A DNA stretch of 64,000 nt from Planococcus citri (Eukaryota; Arthropoda; Insecta; Hemiptera; Pseudococcidae). Both the position numbers and the translations under genes were made by a program. A model generated the notes under the pieces. It did not search any database and had not been told where the DNA came from. It worked only from the letters and a program-made list of their open reading frames with translations. Numbering within the stretch: position 1 is the first letter of the stretch; each line of letters begins with the position of its first letter. The stretch spans positions 38,704,555 through 38,768,554 of the forward strand of contig NC_088677.1 in assembly GCF_950023065.1 (NCBI RefSeq), written 5' to 3'. Below are positions 33,578 through 45,500 of this stretch, piece by piece.

Positions 33578-36500
33578 TTACTTAATAGGGTTCATATATT
33601 GTAATTTCGTCGTACTTATACTTTCCGCACAAGCTACCACTTTAAAATAAACTATGTCAGAATCTGGATGGGAATCGTGTTTTTTTGTATGAGTACGGCC
33701 GTTATTCTCTGGAGTGCTTAAATCGTTAATTTCCTCGTCATCTAATATTCCGTAGTCTTGGGCATCTTCCTCTGTCGGTTTTTCTTGAACAAACATTTCA
33801 TGAACACTTTCATCAGAAGAGAATTTTTCATTGCTATTGCATTTTTTATTGTTTTTTTCATCAATTTCTTCAAGGGAATCGACTTCTGCTTTTTGATTTG
33901 ATTTTGTAGTTGAAGAATTGGAATTGTGTGTTTCTTTATTATTGATACTTTCGTAGGAAGATGATTGTGATTCTCTACTATTCGAGTTATTATCGTGTAG
34001 GCCTACTTCAATACGCGGTAATTTGGATTCACTCGCATGTTGCGTTATACTTATATCACAATGAGCTATACATGAACTCGGATTTTCTTCTTGGAAAACA
34101 GCAATGTCATTAATATGACTAAGAGACAATGTTCTCTTTTTTGGCCTAAATGATACACTTTTTGATATTTTTGAATTTAAAAATGGCTCTGAAACTTGAA
34201 CACTGATTTCTCTTCGATTATGTGGGTTATCGACGGGCGTAAAAATATGGACGCTGGAGTCATCTCGTTCGACAACGTGATTGTAAGAGCATTCTCCAGA
34301 AAATTCATTTATCATTAACTGAGATATGGTTTCTCTTTGCTGGGAGTCGTCATTTTGCGAAGATTTCATTGTGTGATTGGCACGAGAAGCTCGAAGGTAT
34401 TCTCTGGTATTCAGTTGCGGACGGAATAATATGATGAACATCTGTTGAAAAATGGAATTGCTTAATCAAATAACGTATAGGTAGGTAATTTCTTAAATTC
34501 AACTTCAACATTAGGAAAAAAGTTTTTCATCGGATCGGTAATGTTTTCTTTACTAATAAGCAGATAAACTTACAGATCTGTAGAATAGCGCAAAGACAAT
34601 TACAATTCCATTGAAATTGGTAACGAGAGCGACGACATTTTCTCGGAGAAGTATGTCTGATGTCATAAAATGCATTATCAGCATCGCGATCCAGGAAATA
34701 ATTGTGAATCTAATACTAAAAACTACATAGTAAAACAAAATTTTGAAAAATAAGAATGAAAAATAATGAAGGATTAATGAAAGAAATAATAAGTATTTGA
34801 TTCTTACATATTTGAGGAGAATCGTTGAAGATTTTAGGTGTATTGGTTATTTTTTTAGTTCGCGAGTAACAAAGTATAATACTCGTTAATGGAAATAAAT
34901 AAGCTATGAAGTATCCTATTTCTAATGTAGTGAAAGCTGAACACAATTTTATTTTGGTATCTTTATCACGAAAATGGAAGGTCACTTTTCTGGGATCTAT
35001 GAAGTAAGTCCATATGACAGATTTTATTTTCTGAAAAAAAAAGAAAAAAAAATGGTCACACTTAAACTTGCCTACAGTGAGTTAATAATTTATACAACCT
35101 ACGTGGAATTATGAAGTTACCTGAATACAACATAATCCCAAAACCAATAAAATAAACGCTGAGCTATTCATATTTTTATAATGAGAAGACAAATCGAAAA
35201 TACGAACTATTCGATATGACTTCCAGAATAATGTTCCATAAATCAATACATATCCAATTCCACTAAAATAGCTGAAATCAGCAGAAATAAAAAAATAAGT
35301 ATTAGGTAGGGAGACATATTTTTACGATAAAGAACGAGAAAATTACATTTATAAAAATGAAAATTAAGTACCTACCTTTGCATTGAGCAAACAACTTCAT
35401 CTGGATCTAATAAAAAGGAATATGCGTTGGCGTGTAAGAACAATGCGCCCACTAATACCAATACTTGAGCTTCTCTCGAAGATGCTCTTACAATAGCAGT
35501 ATTGAAATTACACATATAAACCGTTATAGTGGTCACAACATTGAAAAACCCAAAGGCTGTGCTGCTAATTATGGATAGCTTATAAAATTCGTTTCTAACA
35601 TGAACTGCTTCCAAATCAATACACGATTTCTGATCTTTATCTGGTTTTGTGCCTAGTTTACATCGTTTGCATTCCGTTTCATCCGATGGTAACACAACCT
35701 GAAAAAGGTGACACATTCATTTGAAAAAAAAGAAAAGAAAAAAAGAAAAAAGAAAATTAATAAGTATCTAAAAATTACTTCATATTTTGAACAAGCGTTG
35801 CATTTCCAACAACATTTATCTCCGTTTATGTACTTCTTTACTTCTCCTTTTTTGCAAACTTCGCTGCAGGAAGATGCTGGCATTTCCGTTTCATTAATTT
35901 TAAATTGTAGTTCTAAAAATTATCAGCTAGCATTAGAATCTTTATTTAGTTTTGTTAAACAAGAAAATATAATGAAAAAACTTATAATTTTATATGTGAA
36001 AGTCTTAGATACTCGTAGTTTCTATCATCTAATTACTTTCCCAAACAAAGCGAATATTATTCGAAATCTGCATAATATGTGAATAGGTAAGCCGATTCTG
36101 AAAATTGAAGGGGCTAAAAAAGATACATATCTACATATTACTAAGAAAGGAACTTTTTGAAGGTGAAACAGACTCTTCTCACGGAAACACATAACTCAGT
36201 AGTTTTTTCATGAAATGAACTAGCAATTTTTTTCAAAACAATACAGCGCGGCGACTATTTTTGAAGTTTTTAATAAATATGAAAACTTCCATGCAAATTA
36301 TCGAAAAAAAAAACAAGCAAACAAACAAAAAAGACTGGATTGCTAAAAATTGTACAAATAGGTAATCATTTCTTGTTACATTTGAATTAAACTTATTTAA
36401 GAAAATTAAATCATAAAAAATCTGTTAAATGAAAAAAAAAACACAAACGAACAAATAACAGCGAATATTTCATTGTATATCAGTTCATCACCTTCTAAAT

Positions 36501-39500
36501 TCAGGATTAATTCTCCATTTTCGTAATTTCCAACTTTTATCCATTTAAATACCCGAGGGGAAGTCTGTTTGTAATGAACAATGTTATAACGAGCAGGTCC
36601 ATCACAATTTTCATCAAATTGAAATTCATCGCCAGAAAAATCTAAAGTATGCATAAAACAGAACATGATATTACCTATAGAAATATGTAGGTAGTTTAAA
36701 AGGAAAAAAACATGCACATATAGGTGAGCACAAAAAATATCTGATATTTGACAGGAAAATAATATTTTGCGTCGAGCTAACAGCACTTACCAGTGAAATT
36801 AACTTTTTTAATGTACTCCAAAAATAGCGACCCTCTACTTTTCCACATCTTGTCACAAACTCCTTTTACATTCTTTCCGCATAGATCTGCATGCATGCTG
36901 ATTAAAGCATGACAAAATCCGCACGTGGCTTGGTGCACAAATTGCAACTGATTCTCAATTTCAACGCTATTGACTTCGAGGTATAAATTAGAATGACATG
37001 ATTTCTTAAAATTAACGTTAAAAGGCGTAACTGGTACAAATGGCAATCGACATTCGAAACGACTTTCCCAGTATTCTGAAAAGAAAATATCAAACCAGGA
37101 TATGGATATGAGAACACGGCGCCAGTTATACATATGCCTACTTGCTTATCTAAGTACCTATATCAATTCGTAATAGATAGGTACCTACCTAACGAAATGC
37201 TAATTTAAACTTACCAGCAAAATATGGATTGGTGTGTTCTTCATAAGAACGTTTGAAAAAATAATCTGAAAAACCTTTAACAGGTTTAGCCTGTGGTTGG
37301 ACAGAAATCGTACCTTCTACGACTTCTTCGTTTCCATCAGAAACTAAATCTCTAGCACTCCAGCCATCCGATCCAATCCATGAAAATCTATTCGTTATAT
37401 TTAAACGCTTCACAGCTCTCATTATTCCGGCTACTTCTTGATCCGAAGCAAAAACGATTACTCCTATATGCAAAGCAAAAAAAACGTATCACAGAGGGCC
37501 GAAGAACTTATGATATGAACTCTAATAATTAGTATTCTTATTCCAACTTTGAAACTTCATAAAGCAGCACGAGAACACAATTCCGCTATTTTTTGTCGGA
37601 TTTTCTGTTCATAAATGAAAGTTGAAATTTGAGCTGGTGCTCGACCCAATTTTAAGAAAGGGTAGTAATACTAGTACTTAATGCATTTCATTCACATACT
37701 TACTTAATGGCATTTCGAGACTACAACTACATTTAGGTTATATCTTTTAACCAAAATTCGAGTCGTCCTTTTCTGACCTAGCTATACAAATGAACTGATT
37801 AATGTCATACTCGGCTAGCAAAAATGAAGAGGAAATTACATCGGAACCTCGGAACGAAATAACAGAGAGTTAAGCAATCGCGAATAATTATAGAGAAAAA
37901 AAATCAAAAATTACGAAAATGTCTGATTGAAGGCGTATGATAAGCAATACATCACATTTTAAAATGGAAAATGGAGGATTTTTAATTTAATAACCATCGA
38001 ATCATATGAAATTTCATTTCTTTTGAGAAGGTTGACGCCAATTTCTAAACTTTCGAATAACATTTTGAGCAGAGTTTTTAAATGGTTTCAGAAACGGTTG
38101 TATTATGACAAAAATTTCATAAAAGAAAATTCGACTGTTTGTGAAAGCAGATCTATATTTCAACTCTTTTCTCCTTTATTTTATCTAGCTATAGCTGTAC
38201 CTATTATTCCATAATGAATGCATAAGTCGGTCTATTACAGAATTAGGGATGACCCTAATTTTTTTGTTGTCTTTTCTACGCAAATATGAAATACGTATTA
38301 GCCATTTTGCGTTGAAATTAATACGCAGCCAGTATCACATCTCCTAATCTAAAATGTGACATTACGAGTAGGTAGGTATAAGTTACGAGTGTTTTAACCA
38401 AACTGTGCTAAAATACAATGTGGACTGTTTAAATACCTTATTTTTTATTTAATGTATAACTTAAGATGGCTTTAAAAGTGCTAAAAATGTCGATTTCTTG
38501 CGGCCGTGTAGTGTTTTTTTTGGATGTTTTCCAAAATGTAGAATTGCATCTCCTCCTTATTGAATTCAGAGTAAAATTCTGCTTGAAAATACATGTATAG
38601 GTACCTACATAGCTACATAACTTTGACTACGTCTCGTCTCATGTTGAACATTATACTGTCAACGATTTTATCAATTTATAGGTACAATAACGAGCAGAAT
38701 TTGAACGATTTTTTTTTAATTCGAATAAAAATACAAACTTGATGCTTATTTTTAATTTTTTTTTCTGTATGCGCAAGGGATAACTTATCTACAAGTAAAA
38801 CGTGCGTATGTTTTTAGGTAGGTAAGTACCTATTTCTTAAATTTTTTTAGTGGGCATGCATGTCTTGAACACTTTTTGGTAGAAAAATTGGACGGTACAG
38901 CCTAAGTAAATTGTTAATTTTTTTTAAATAAAAATGCCTAATAATAATTAGTAGGTACTTAATCATGCTACAAAAAAAAAAAAAAAAAAAAAAACTTTCA
39001 AGGAAGGAAAACGTTAAAATTCAAACGTACCTACATACGTCTCGCATAAAAAAATTAAAATCGAGGTGAAGTATACATGTATAAGCGCGATATTGCAAAA
39101 ATAATCACCATCAAGTAGGTATACCTATAAAATATTTAACGATTCAAGAAAATTTTGTATTCATTTACTTAGATTTGACAGAATTACGTAGGTACCTAGG
39201 TATGCAAAAATTAGGCTATTGAATTACGAGTACATGGTATGTACCTATAGGTATAATTTTCTAAAAAAAAGTTTAATTATCCACATAGGCACTCCTACTT
39301 AAATTAGGTAATCAGATTTTAAATCATAAAATTTACCTCTAGCTAACGGTTTAGTCAACAGTTTTGCCACCACTTTATCATAAAAAGCTTCGTTTGGAAC
39401 GCCTGAATCTTTCAATACTTTCTCTTTGATCGCTATGCAAATTTTACGTTCGTTCAAAACTTTTTCCAATTCTTCCAGTCCCTATAGTTTTAAATGCAAT

Positions 39501-42500
39501 ACAATAAATTACGTATAAGTCTATTTGTGAATCTACATAAGCTTTTGAAGGCCTGCATTTGAAGACGAATATCGCTTTTTTACTACACGTGCTTATGTTG
39601 TGCTTCAAAGTGAGACTTATTTCCTAAAAGCAAACTCGACTATAAAAAATATTGTGTATGATTTGTTTACCTTTATACCGTAATTCGATTCTTCATAAAT
39701 CACAGACACGTAGGTCCATTTCAGTTGGTCTATTATCTTCGCTATCACTTGAACTTGATAATAATCCGAAGGTATCGTGCGACAGAAATAGTCGTATTTA
39801 TGCTTATTACTCAATTCTGGACTGGTAGAAAATGGCGAAATCTCAACGATAAATTAATAATTCATTAGGTAATGGTAATAATTCTCGAAGCAGTACAAAA
39901 GTACCAGAATTTAATTATAGAACTAGGTATATACATAGTTACCTACGTAGTATGTACTGAAATTTTATTTTTTTTTCTTACGCTCCAAGAACTTATTTGA
40001 GTCAAATTCAAAATAGTTTATAAGTATAGGTAAGTGTACGAACGTCTCTCTCTAACTTATCTATTTTTATTTTTTTAAACCGAAAAATGATACCTATTGA
40101 GTAGATCTAACTCGAGACATTTAAAAACGATAACTGCTCCGATTTTGATCGGAAAACGCCCATCTGGCGATAGCACGTCAATAAGTCAAAGTTTCCTTTG
40201 CAATTAATTTTGAAAAAAAAAAAACTAAATTTATAAACGTACAAAAATATTTTATTTTAACTTTACTCTTGAATAATGGTTGCGCGTGTGTTTATAATGA
40301 ACGAATAGGTAAGGTTCAGGTTGCAGATGTGAGAAATTCTTTCGGTCTATGCTATACTTCAGTTGGCACTAATCTCCAACTTCACTTCCATAACACCCCC
40401 CCCCTTCATTTCAAATGTGGCACTACTCGAAGTCCAAAAAAGGACTTCTCAGCCCTACAAGACATCAACTACATACAAAACGTTATTTCTTCGATGATGA
40501 CGTGAATTATAAGTTAAGGTTATGAGATACCTATTCATCTGACCGAAATCGACTTTTCATAGACACTCCTTTTAAGTCAACGTTAAAAATTCGTTGAACA
40601 CTACACGAAGATATGTAAATAGGTACCTAATTTAATAGGTACACCAAACGTACCTACTTATACGCGTATTATGACACAAAACTTACCATCGGTATTTTGA
40701 ATAAACGCAGCAAATTCGATACTTGAATGGATGTTATACTGGAAGGGGCACCAACTACACCCCAAATCGGTTTTGTCACTTGCGAACATTGAGAATCATT
40801 TACACTGTTATCCAAATAATGTAAATTTGCTGTAAAACAGAGTAGATACATCATTTTAAGAAAAATTATCGAGTAGGTAGGTATAGGTGCCTAATAATTT
40901 TCAATTCTACACAAACGAATAATTGGGGAGACTAATGAAATACACATTATTTATACTTAGTTAAGAAAAAAAATTGTATTCAGATGCACTTTTTCATAAT
41001 TTTATATTTAAGAAAGCACATTGTAATGAAAAAATGTAGAAGCACGTGATTCAAAAATGTACCATAATTATTCTTTCGTGACTAGATAATAATTGTATTT
41101 TTTTTCCTGCTCGCAAATATTTAGTTACCTATCTAAGTATATATAGAGTACCTAATTTGGTTCGGGAAGATATTCATTATAAATATTACCCACATAATAA
41201 TAAGGGAGAGTATAATAATACTTACTCACCTTTAATGAAATCTAAAGCCATCTCCAATCCGTAAGTATCAGTGTCACAATCGTCCAGTATATGGGCACCT
41301 ATTTTAAAAGGCATATGCGGATCTTTATTAATCATTTTCAAAGTATACAGCATTACTTCTAAAGCTTGCACCCCTCCTTGAGCCATTATGGGTCCGCATA
41401 ATTTGTCCCCTTCGCCGCGCGAATGAACCATCATTAAACCGCCTATGATAACGTCGCCTTCGACCGAAACTACTCGTTTTATTGGCCATTTCATTATTAT
41501 TTTTTCAGGGCTCGCGTATGGAGCGTTGAAAGATGAAGAAAAATTAACAGCATCACGTTTCACAAAATTTCCGGATACCGGAACAGCCGGGCTAATTGAA
41601 TGAGAAATGATATTCGTATTTTTCTTCGGTACGTCGGCGTCTGCGGCGGCGGCGGCGGTCGTATCATTACCAGATGAATACAAAGTCGAATCGAAACTTT
41701 GAAAATGCGAAACCATCAGCAAATTGTAAGCATTCTCCGTGGTGACACCTACCACGTAACTGGTTGATGTATCTGTGGTATTCGTTACGGTGGAATTTTT
41801 CGAGCTCGCATTACCATCTTTAATTTTATATTCGAAAGAACGATGCTCTTTAGACAGATCAAATTGATCTCCATTTCGTGTCATATACGGTTTGAAATTT
41901 CCTTGTACGGTGGTTCTTTTGAATCGATTCTTAGAAAAACCAATTTTTCTTCCGTGTCCGTCGGATAGACTGTCAGTTTGTTGGGTTTTGTTTTTTAAAA
42001 ATTGGTCGTTTCGTTTCATCACATACGAACGATCGATATTCATGGACTTTTTGTGCATATGTCGAAAATCGTGGTGGAACTTTTTTAAAAGTCGATTGCT
42101 TTTGGTTCGTTTTCGGTGAATAGGAACAATAGCAGATGCTTTTCGCTGCGTAATACTCGTGCCATGGTATAACCTATTTTTTTTATAATTTCGATGCATG
42201 AAATCGGACGTACTTTTCATGCTTTTAATGCGTTGTAATTTCTCTTTCGATTTCGTTTTACCGATAAAAAGCTGGCCGAAAAAATCCACAAAAGGAATCC
42301 TCGACTTTTTACTCGCATTGTACGTATTCGGAAATTCATCCGACCTACTATAAACACCGGTAAAGGGTGAAATTAAATACGACTCGTTCTTTATATCTTT
42401 TGTTTTTTCATCATACATCAAGTTGGAAATTCCAAAAGGCATTTTAGAGCTTGTTAATGTTACGAAAAAAATGTGATGAATTGTAAAAGCAATTACAATG

Positions 42501-42532
42501 ACGAAAGGTTGGAAAATCTTTAAAATTTTCAT
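33578..42532 (-). CDS. mtt: Metabotropic glutamate receptor-like class C GPCR, mangetout type (complete, 13 exons)
   Basis: Minus-strand exons: 41230-42532, 40687-40829, 39671-39841, 39337-39481, 37215-37463, 36791-37075, 36492-36641, 35779-35912, 35376-35698, 35121-35271, 34808-35030, 34574-34722 and 33578-34441. All are GT-AG and in frame: 4290 nt, 1429 aa. Order: signal peptide (about 1-28), a basic extension (to about 350), a Venus-flytrap domain from VVSVEGDVIIGGL, a cysteine-rich domain (CSEVCKKGEV to CKRCKLG), seven membrane segments, and a 280-residue Ser/Asn/Glu-rich tail. Residues that hold the alpha-amino/carboxyl group of glutamate in mGluR1 are kept (SS in GAPSSITSIQV, T in FSTS, D in PSDYYQ, Y in SNYG, D in GSDGW). 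Those that hold the side-chain carboxylate are lost (Arg78 becomes Ala in GGVQALEVM; Lys409 becomes Trp in CDKMWK). This pattern is known for the insect mangetout/DmXR branch, so the ligand is probably not glutamate. Assignment to mtt rather than mGluR is inferred from these residues. Confidence 0.88.
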
Positions 42533-42556
42533 TGTACGATGAACCCGGCGATGTTT

Positions 42557-42586
42557 TTAACGTTTCGTTCTCATCGAGCTATTCAT
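42557..42586 (-). promoter_or_regulatory. Upstream ORF before the receptor start codon
   Basis: A 9-codon ORF (MNSSMRTKR) ends 24 nt before the receptor ATG. It begins directly after a pyrimidine-rich acceptor-like sequence (CTGTTCGCAG), which suggests that the 5' UTR is spliced here and that an untranslated first exon lies further right. Upstream ORFs often damp translation; that is inference. Confidence 0.45.
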
Positions 42587-45500
42587 CTGCGAACAGAAAA
42601 AATGCGAAAAAAAAAAGTTTTGAAAATAATTAATTTATTTTGATCATCTAGTCTAGAAAGTAATAAAATAGAAAGTTTGAAAATTTGTTCAAAGTCACGC
42701 GAGGTGAGTATTTGAAATATCGCATGCATATGTTAGAATAATAATAATAATTAACAGACATAAAAAAAAATACCTACCTACCATTTGCAAAGTCTAAAAA
42801 GCCACCTAAGCTAGGCCCATATAAGTATACCTACAGGTAAGTAAAATTACTCGTTTAATACGTGCGTTGGTCTTATTTATACCGCATATATTTTACTAAA
42901 CTAAAGCTTTTCTTCAAACAACAATTAGTATTTTTCTTTTTTCTTAAGAAATAAAGTGGTTCGTAAATAAATGAAAATTACTTCGTTGTACATATTATAG
43001 ATCTCTCGAGACACAAATATATTCTAGATGATAACTGTTGTTATTCGTAGCGGGAAAAAAATATAAATAAGACCAAGTATACTACACGAGGACTACACTA
43101 TATATACAATATAAGGCCTATATACATTTCACGTCGTTGATGAATATCTAGAGGCATTTTCTTAAACATTAGGTATCCCATGCTTAACGTAATTGCGAAA
43201 GTATACGCGTAAAATGTACTACGAAAGTATAACAAACTCTCCGCTCGAATGGTATTTTCAACTTTAGTTAGGTATAAGTTTGGCCAGCCGATGTTCTTCC
43301 GCTCGGTTTTATTTTACAGATAGTCCGCAGCTATTTTATACAAATAGAACTGATTATTTTTTACAACGCCAATCTGGCTTTTTACGTTTTAGCGAATTTT
43401 ATTTTTCCGGTTCAATTTTCGGCGGTATCCCGTTTAAATTGCATGTAAATACGAAAAAAAAGCTTTAAATAAACGAACTGCCTGATTGTTTCATTGTACG
43501 TGATGAGCGCGGAAATGCGTTTTGCGAGCATTATTGTTTAAAAATATGCTCACGACGAATACGTATCAGCAGTTTTTTTCCAAGACAATCTGAACATCGA
43601 GGACATGTACGATATCACTTTGTTTATGTTTGCGTATAGTTCGCAGCGTGTAACATGTTGAAACTATTGGAAACAAAATGTTTTAATATTAACCTCAACC
43701 CAGATTTTGAAGTGTTGACGATTTGTGGCTTGAGTGAAATTTAATAACATATTGCCGCGTTCGTTGCATGTATGTAGGTATTACACCATCACAAACTCCA
43801 TATCATATGCAAGAGTGTAGTGCCTATGGCTTAAATTTAAACGTGGAAAATTTCACCTACTGTTACTCGAACGAAATGTTTCCAAAAACTTGCCTATCTA
43901 GAGAGTAGGTAGGTAGCTAGGTACCTACTGATTAGCTTTTAAAGTACTTTGACGAAAATCGGAAGCATTTAGGTTTTTGTTTGGTCTTCTGTTAGCATGT
44001 CGCAAGTATCTGTTAAGAGATAATTTGTTACCTATATTCGTGCTCGTTTACATCTTAAATGAGCTTCTCTCTATCTCCGTTGCTCTCAGGGTAAGGTAAG
44101 CTGAAGTTGTCGAAAGGAGAAACATAGGTACCTATATACGTATATAATACATTTTAAATGATATTATAATAATTCATCTAATTGTTAAATTCTGTTTAAA
44201 ATATGGAGATGAGATTTCAGAGAGAGCAAAGAAACTTATCATTGATTTTTGCACCAGAAACCAAAATTTCATTCTGTGATTTTGATTTTTTTTTTAATGT
44301 TGTAAACAGATTTTGAACGAAATCAAAAATACAATTACAATACTCAAAATTTAAATGAAGCAATTAAAGCAAAAACCATGTAATATGTTTTATGGGTATA
44401 AAAAGCGAGGTAAGAAACAGGTCACGGTCGTTACTCGCTCTTCCTCCTTCTCCAGGTAAAGCAAATATAAAGTATTTTAATGTTAAAATACTTATTTGTT
44501 GAAAATATTTTCCAGCGAAGTGTTACTTGATTTTTTTTCTTCAATTTAATAGGTACCCAAATTCCACAAATTTTCAGTAAATTCTTCCTCTTGAAAATGT
44601 GAATAGGATGTTTTACGCTGAAATGGATGCGTAAATAATGACTAAATATTCTGAAGCTCATGTTAAAGAAATACGTAAAAAACACACAAGCGTTTTACCC
44701 AAGTAGCCAAACTATGCACGGACGTTGAAACGGAAAAGTTTTCAATTTTAAAAATTTTATAAAATTGGTACCTACTTTGATTTTTCCTCATAAAGTGGGA
44801 GACTCACCAGCACCACATATTTTTCACCGAGAGGGCTGAAAATTTCATTGCGTGATTTTTTTACCCGACGAAACAACACGAGGGGGGAGGGAGTTGTGAA
44901 CCAAAAAAAAAAAATCAAAAAAACGTTTCCACTCAGCATAAATAAAAAATAATGGAGGCACACTAGAGTGGGTCGACTTCGAGTTCCTTGGGAAAATTGG
45001 AAGGGAGATATGATAAAAAGTTGTGGGAGGACCTCAAAAGACTGTAGTAAAAATTTTGGATCCCCAACTTGAACCATCACTTTTCTACCGGGGTTTCAAA
45101 TTTTAAAATTTACATTAAAAATCAAAGAAAAATTTTTAAAAAAAGTCAAAGTCGACCAACCCTATAAGGTACGCTCAACTGTCTACATTATTGTAGAATA
45201 CTTAATTAATTATGTACGAGCTTATAACCATATACTTATTTGAGCTCATTTAGGACCTTTATTATTCGATATTCATCAACAATTCATAATAATATGGGGA
45301 GGGGGGGGGGGGACTCGTACTAGCATTGACGTTACATCTCACCAATTCACCATAACGTCAATGCCCGCAATTCTTTTGCGTTGCCTGCACATTACGCGAT
45401 TTAGATGCGCGTCCATCACACACGTCGATTAAATTGCATACTCAGTTTGCCGTAAATACAGAAAGATGCAATTTAATGAAAATTGCTCGACTCGTTATTC

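Noticed and set aside
35708..36082. 124-aa plus-strand frame opposite receptor exon 8
   Set aside because: Begins in a poly-purine intron tract and overlaps the cysteine-rich domain exon on the other strand; chance frame.
38972..38994. 23-nt A run as a possible retroposon tail
   Set aside because: No element body or target duplication beside it, and it lies inside a receptor intron with simple AT-rich flanks.
45300..45312. Run of G as possible quadruplex or regulatory signal
   Set aside because: A single mononucleotide run; not four spaced G tracts, so no specific claim.
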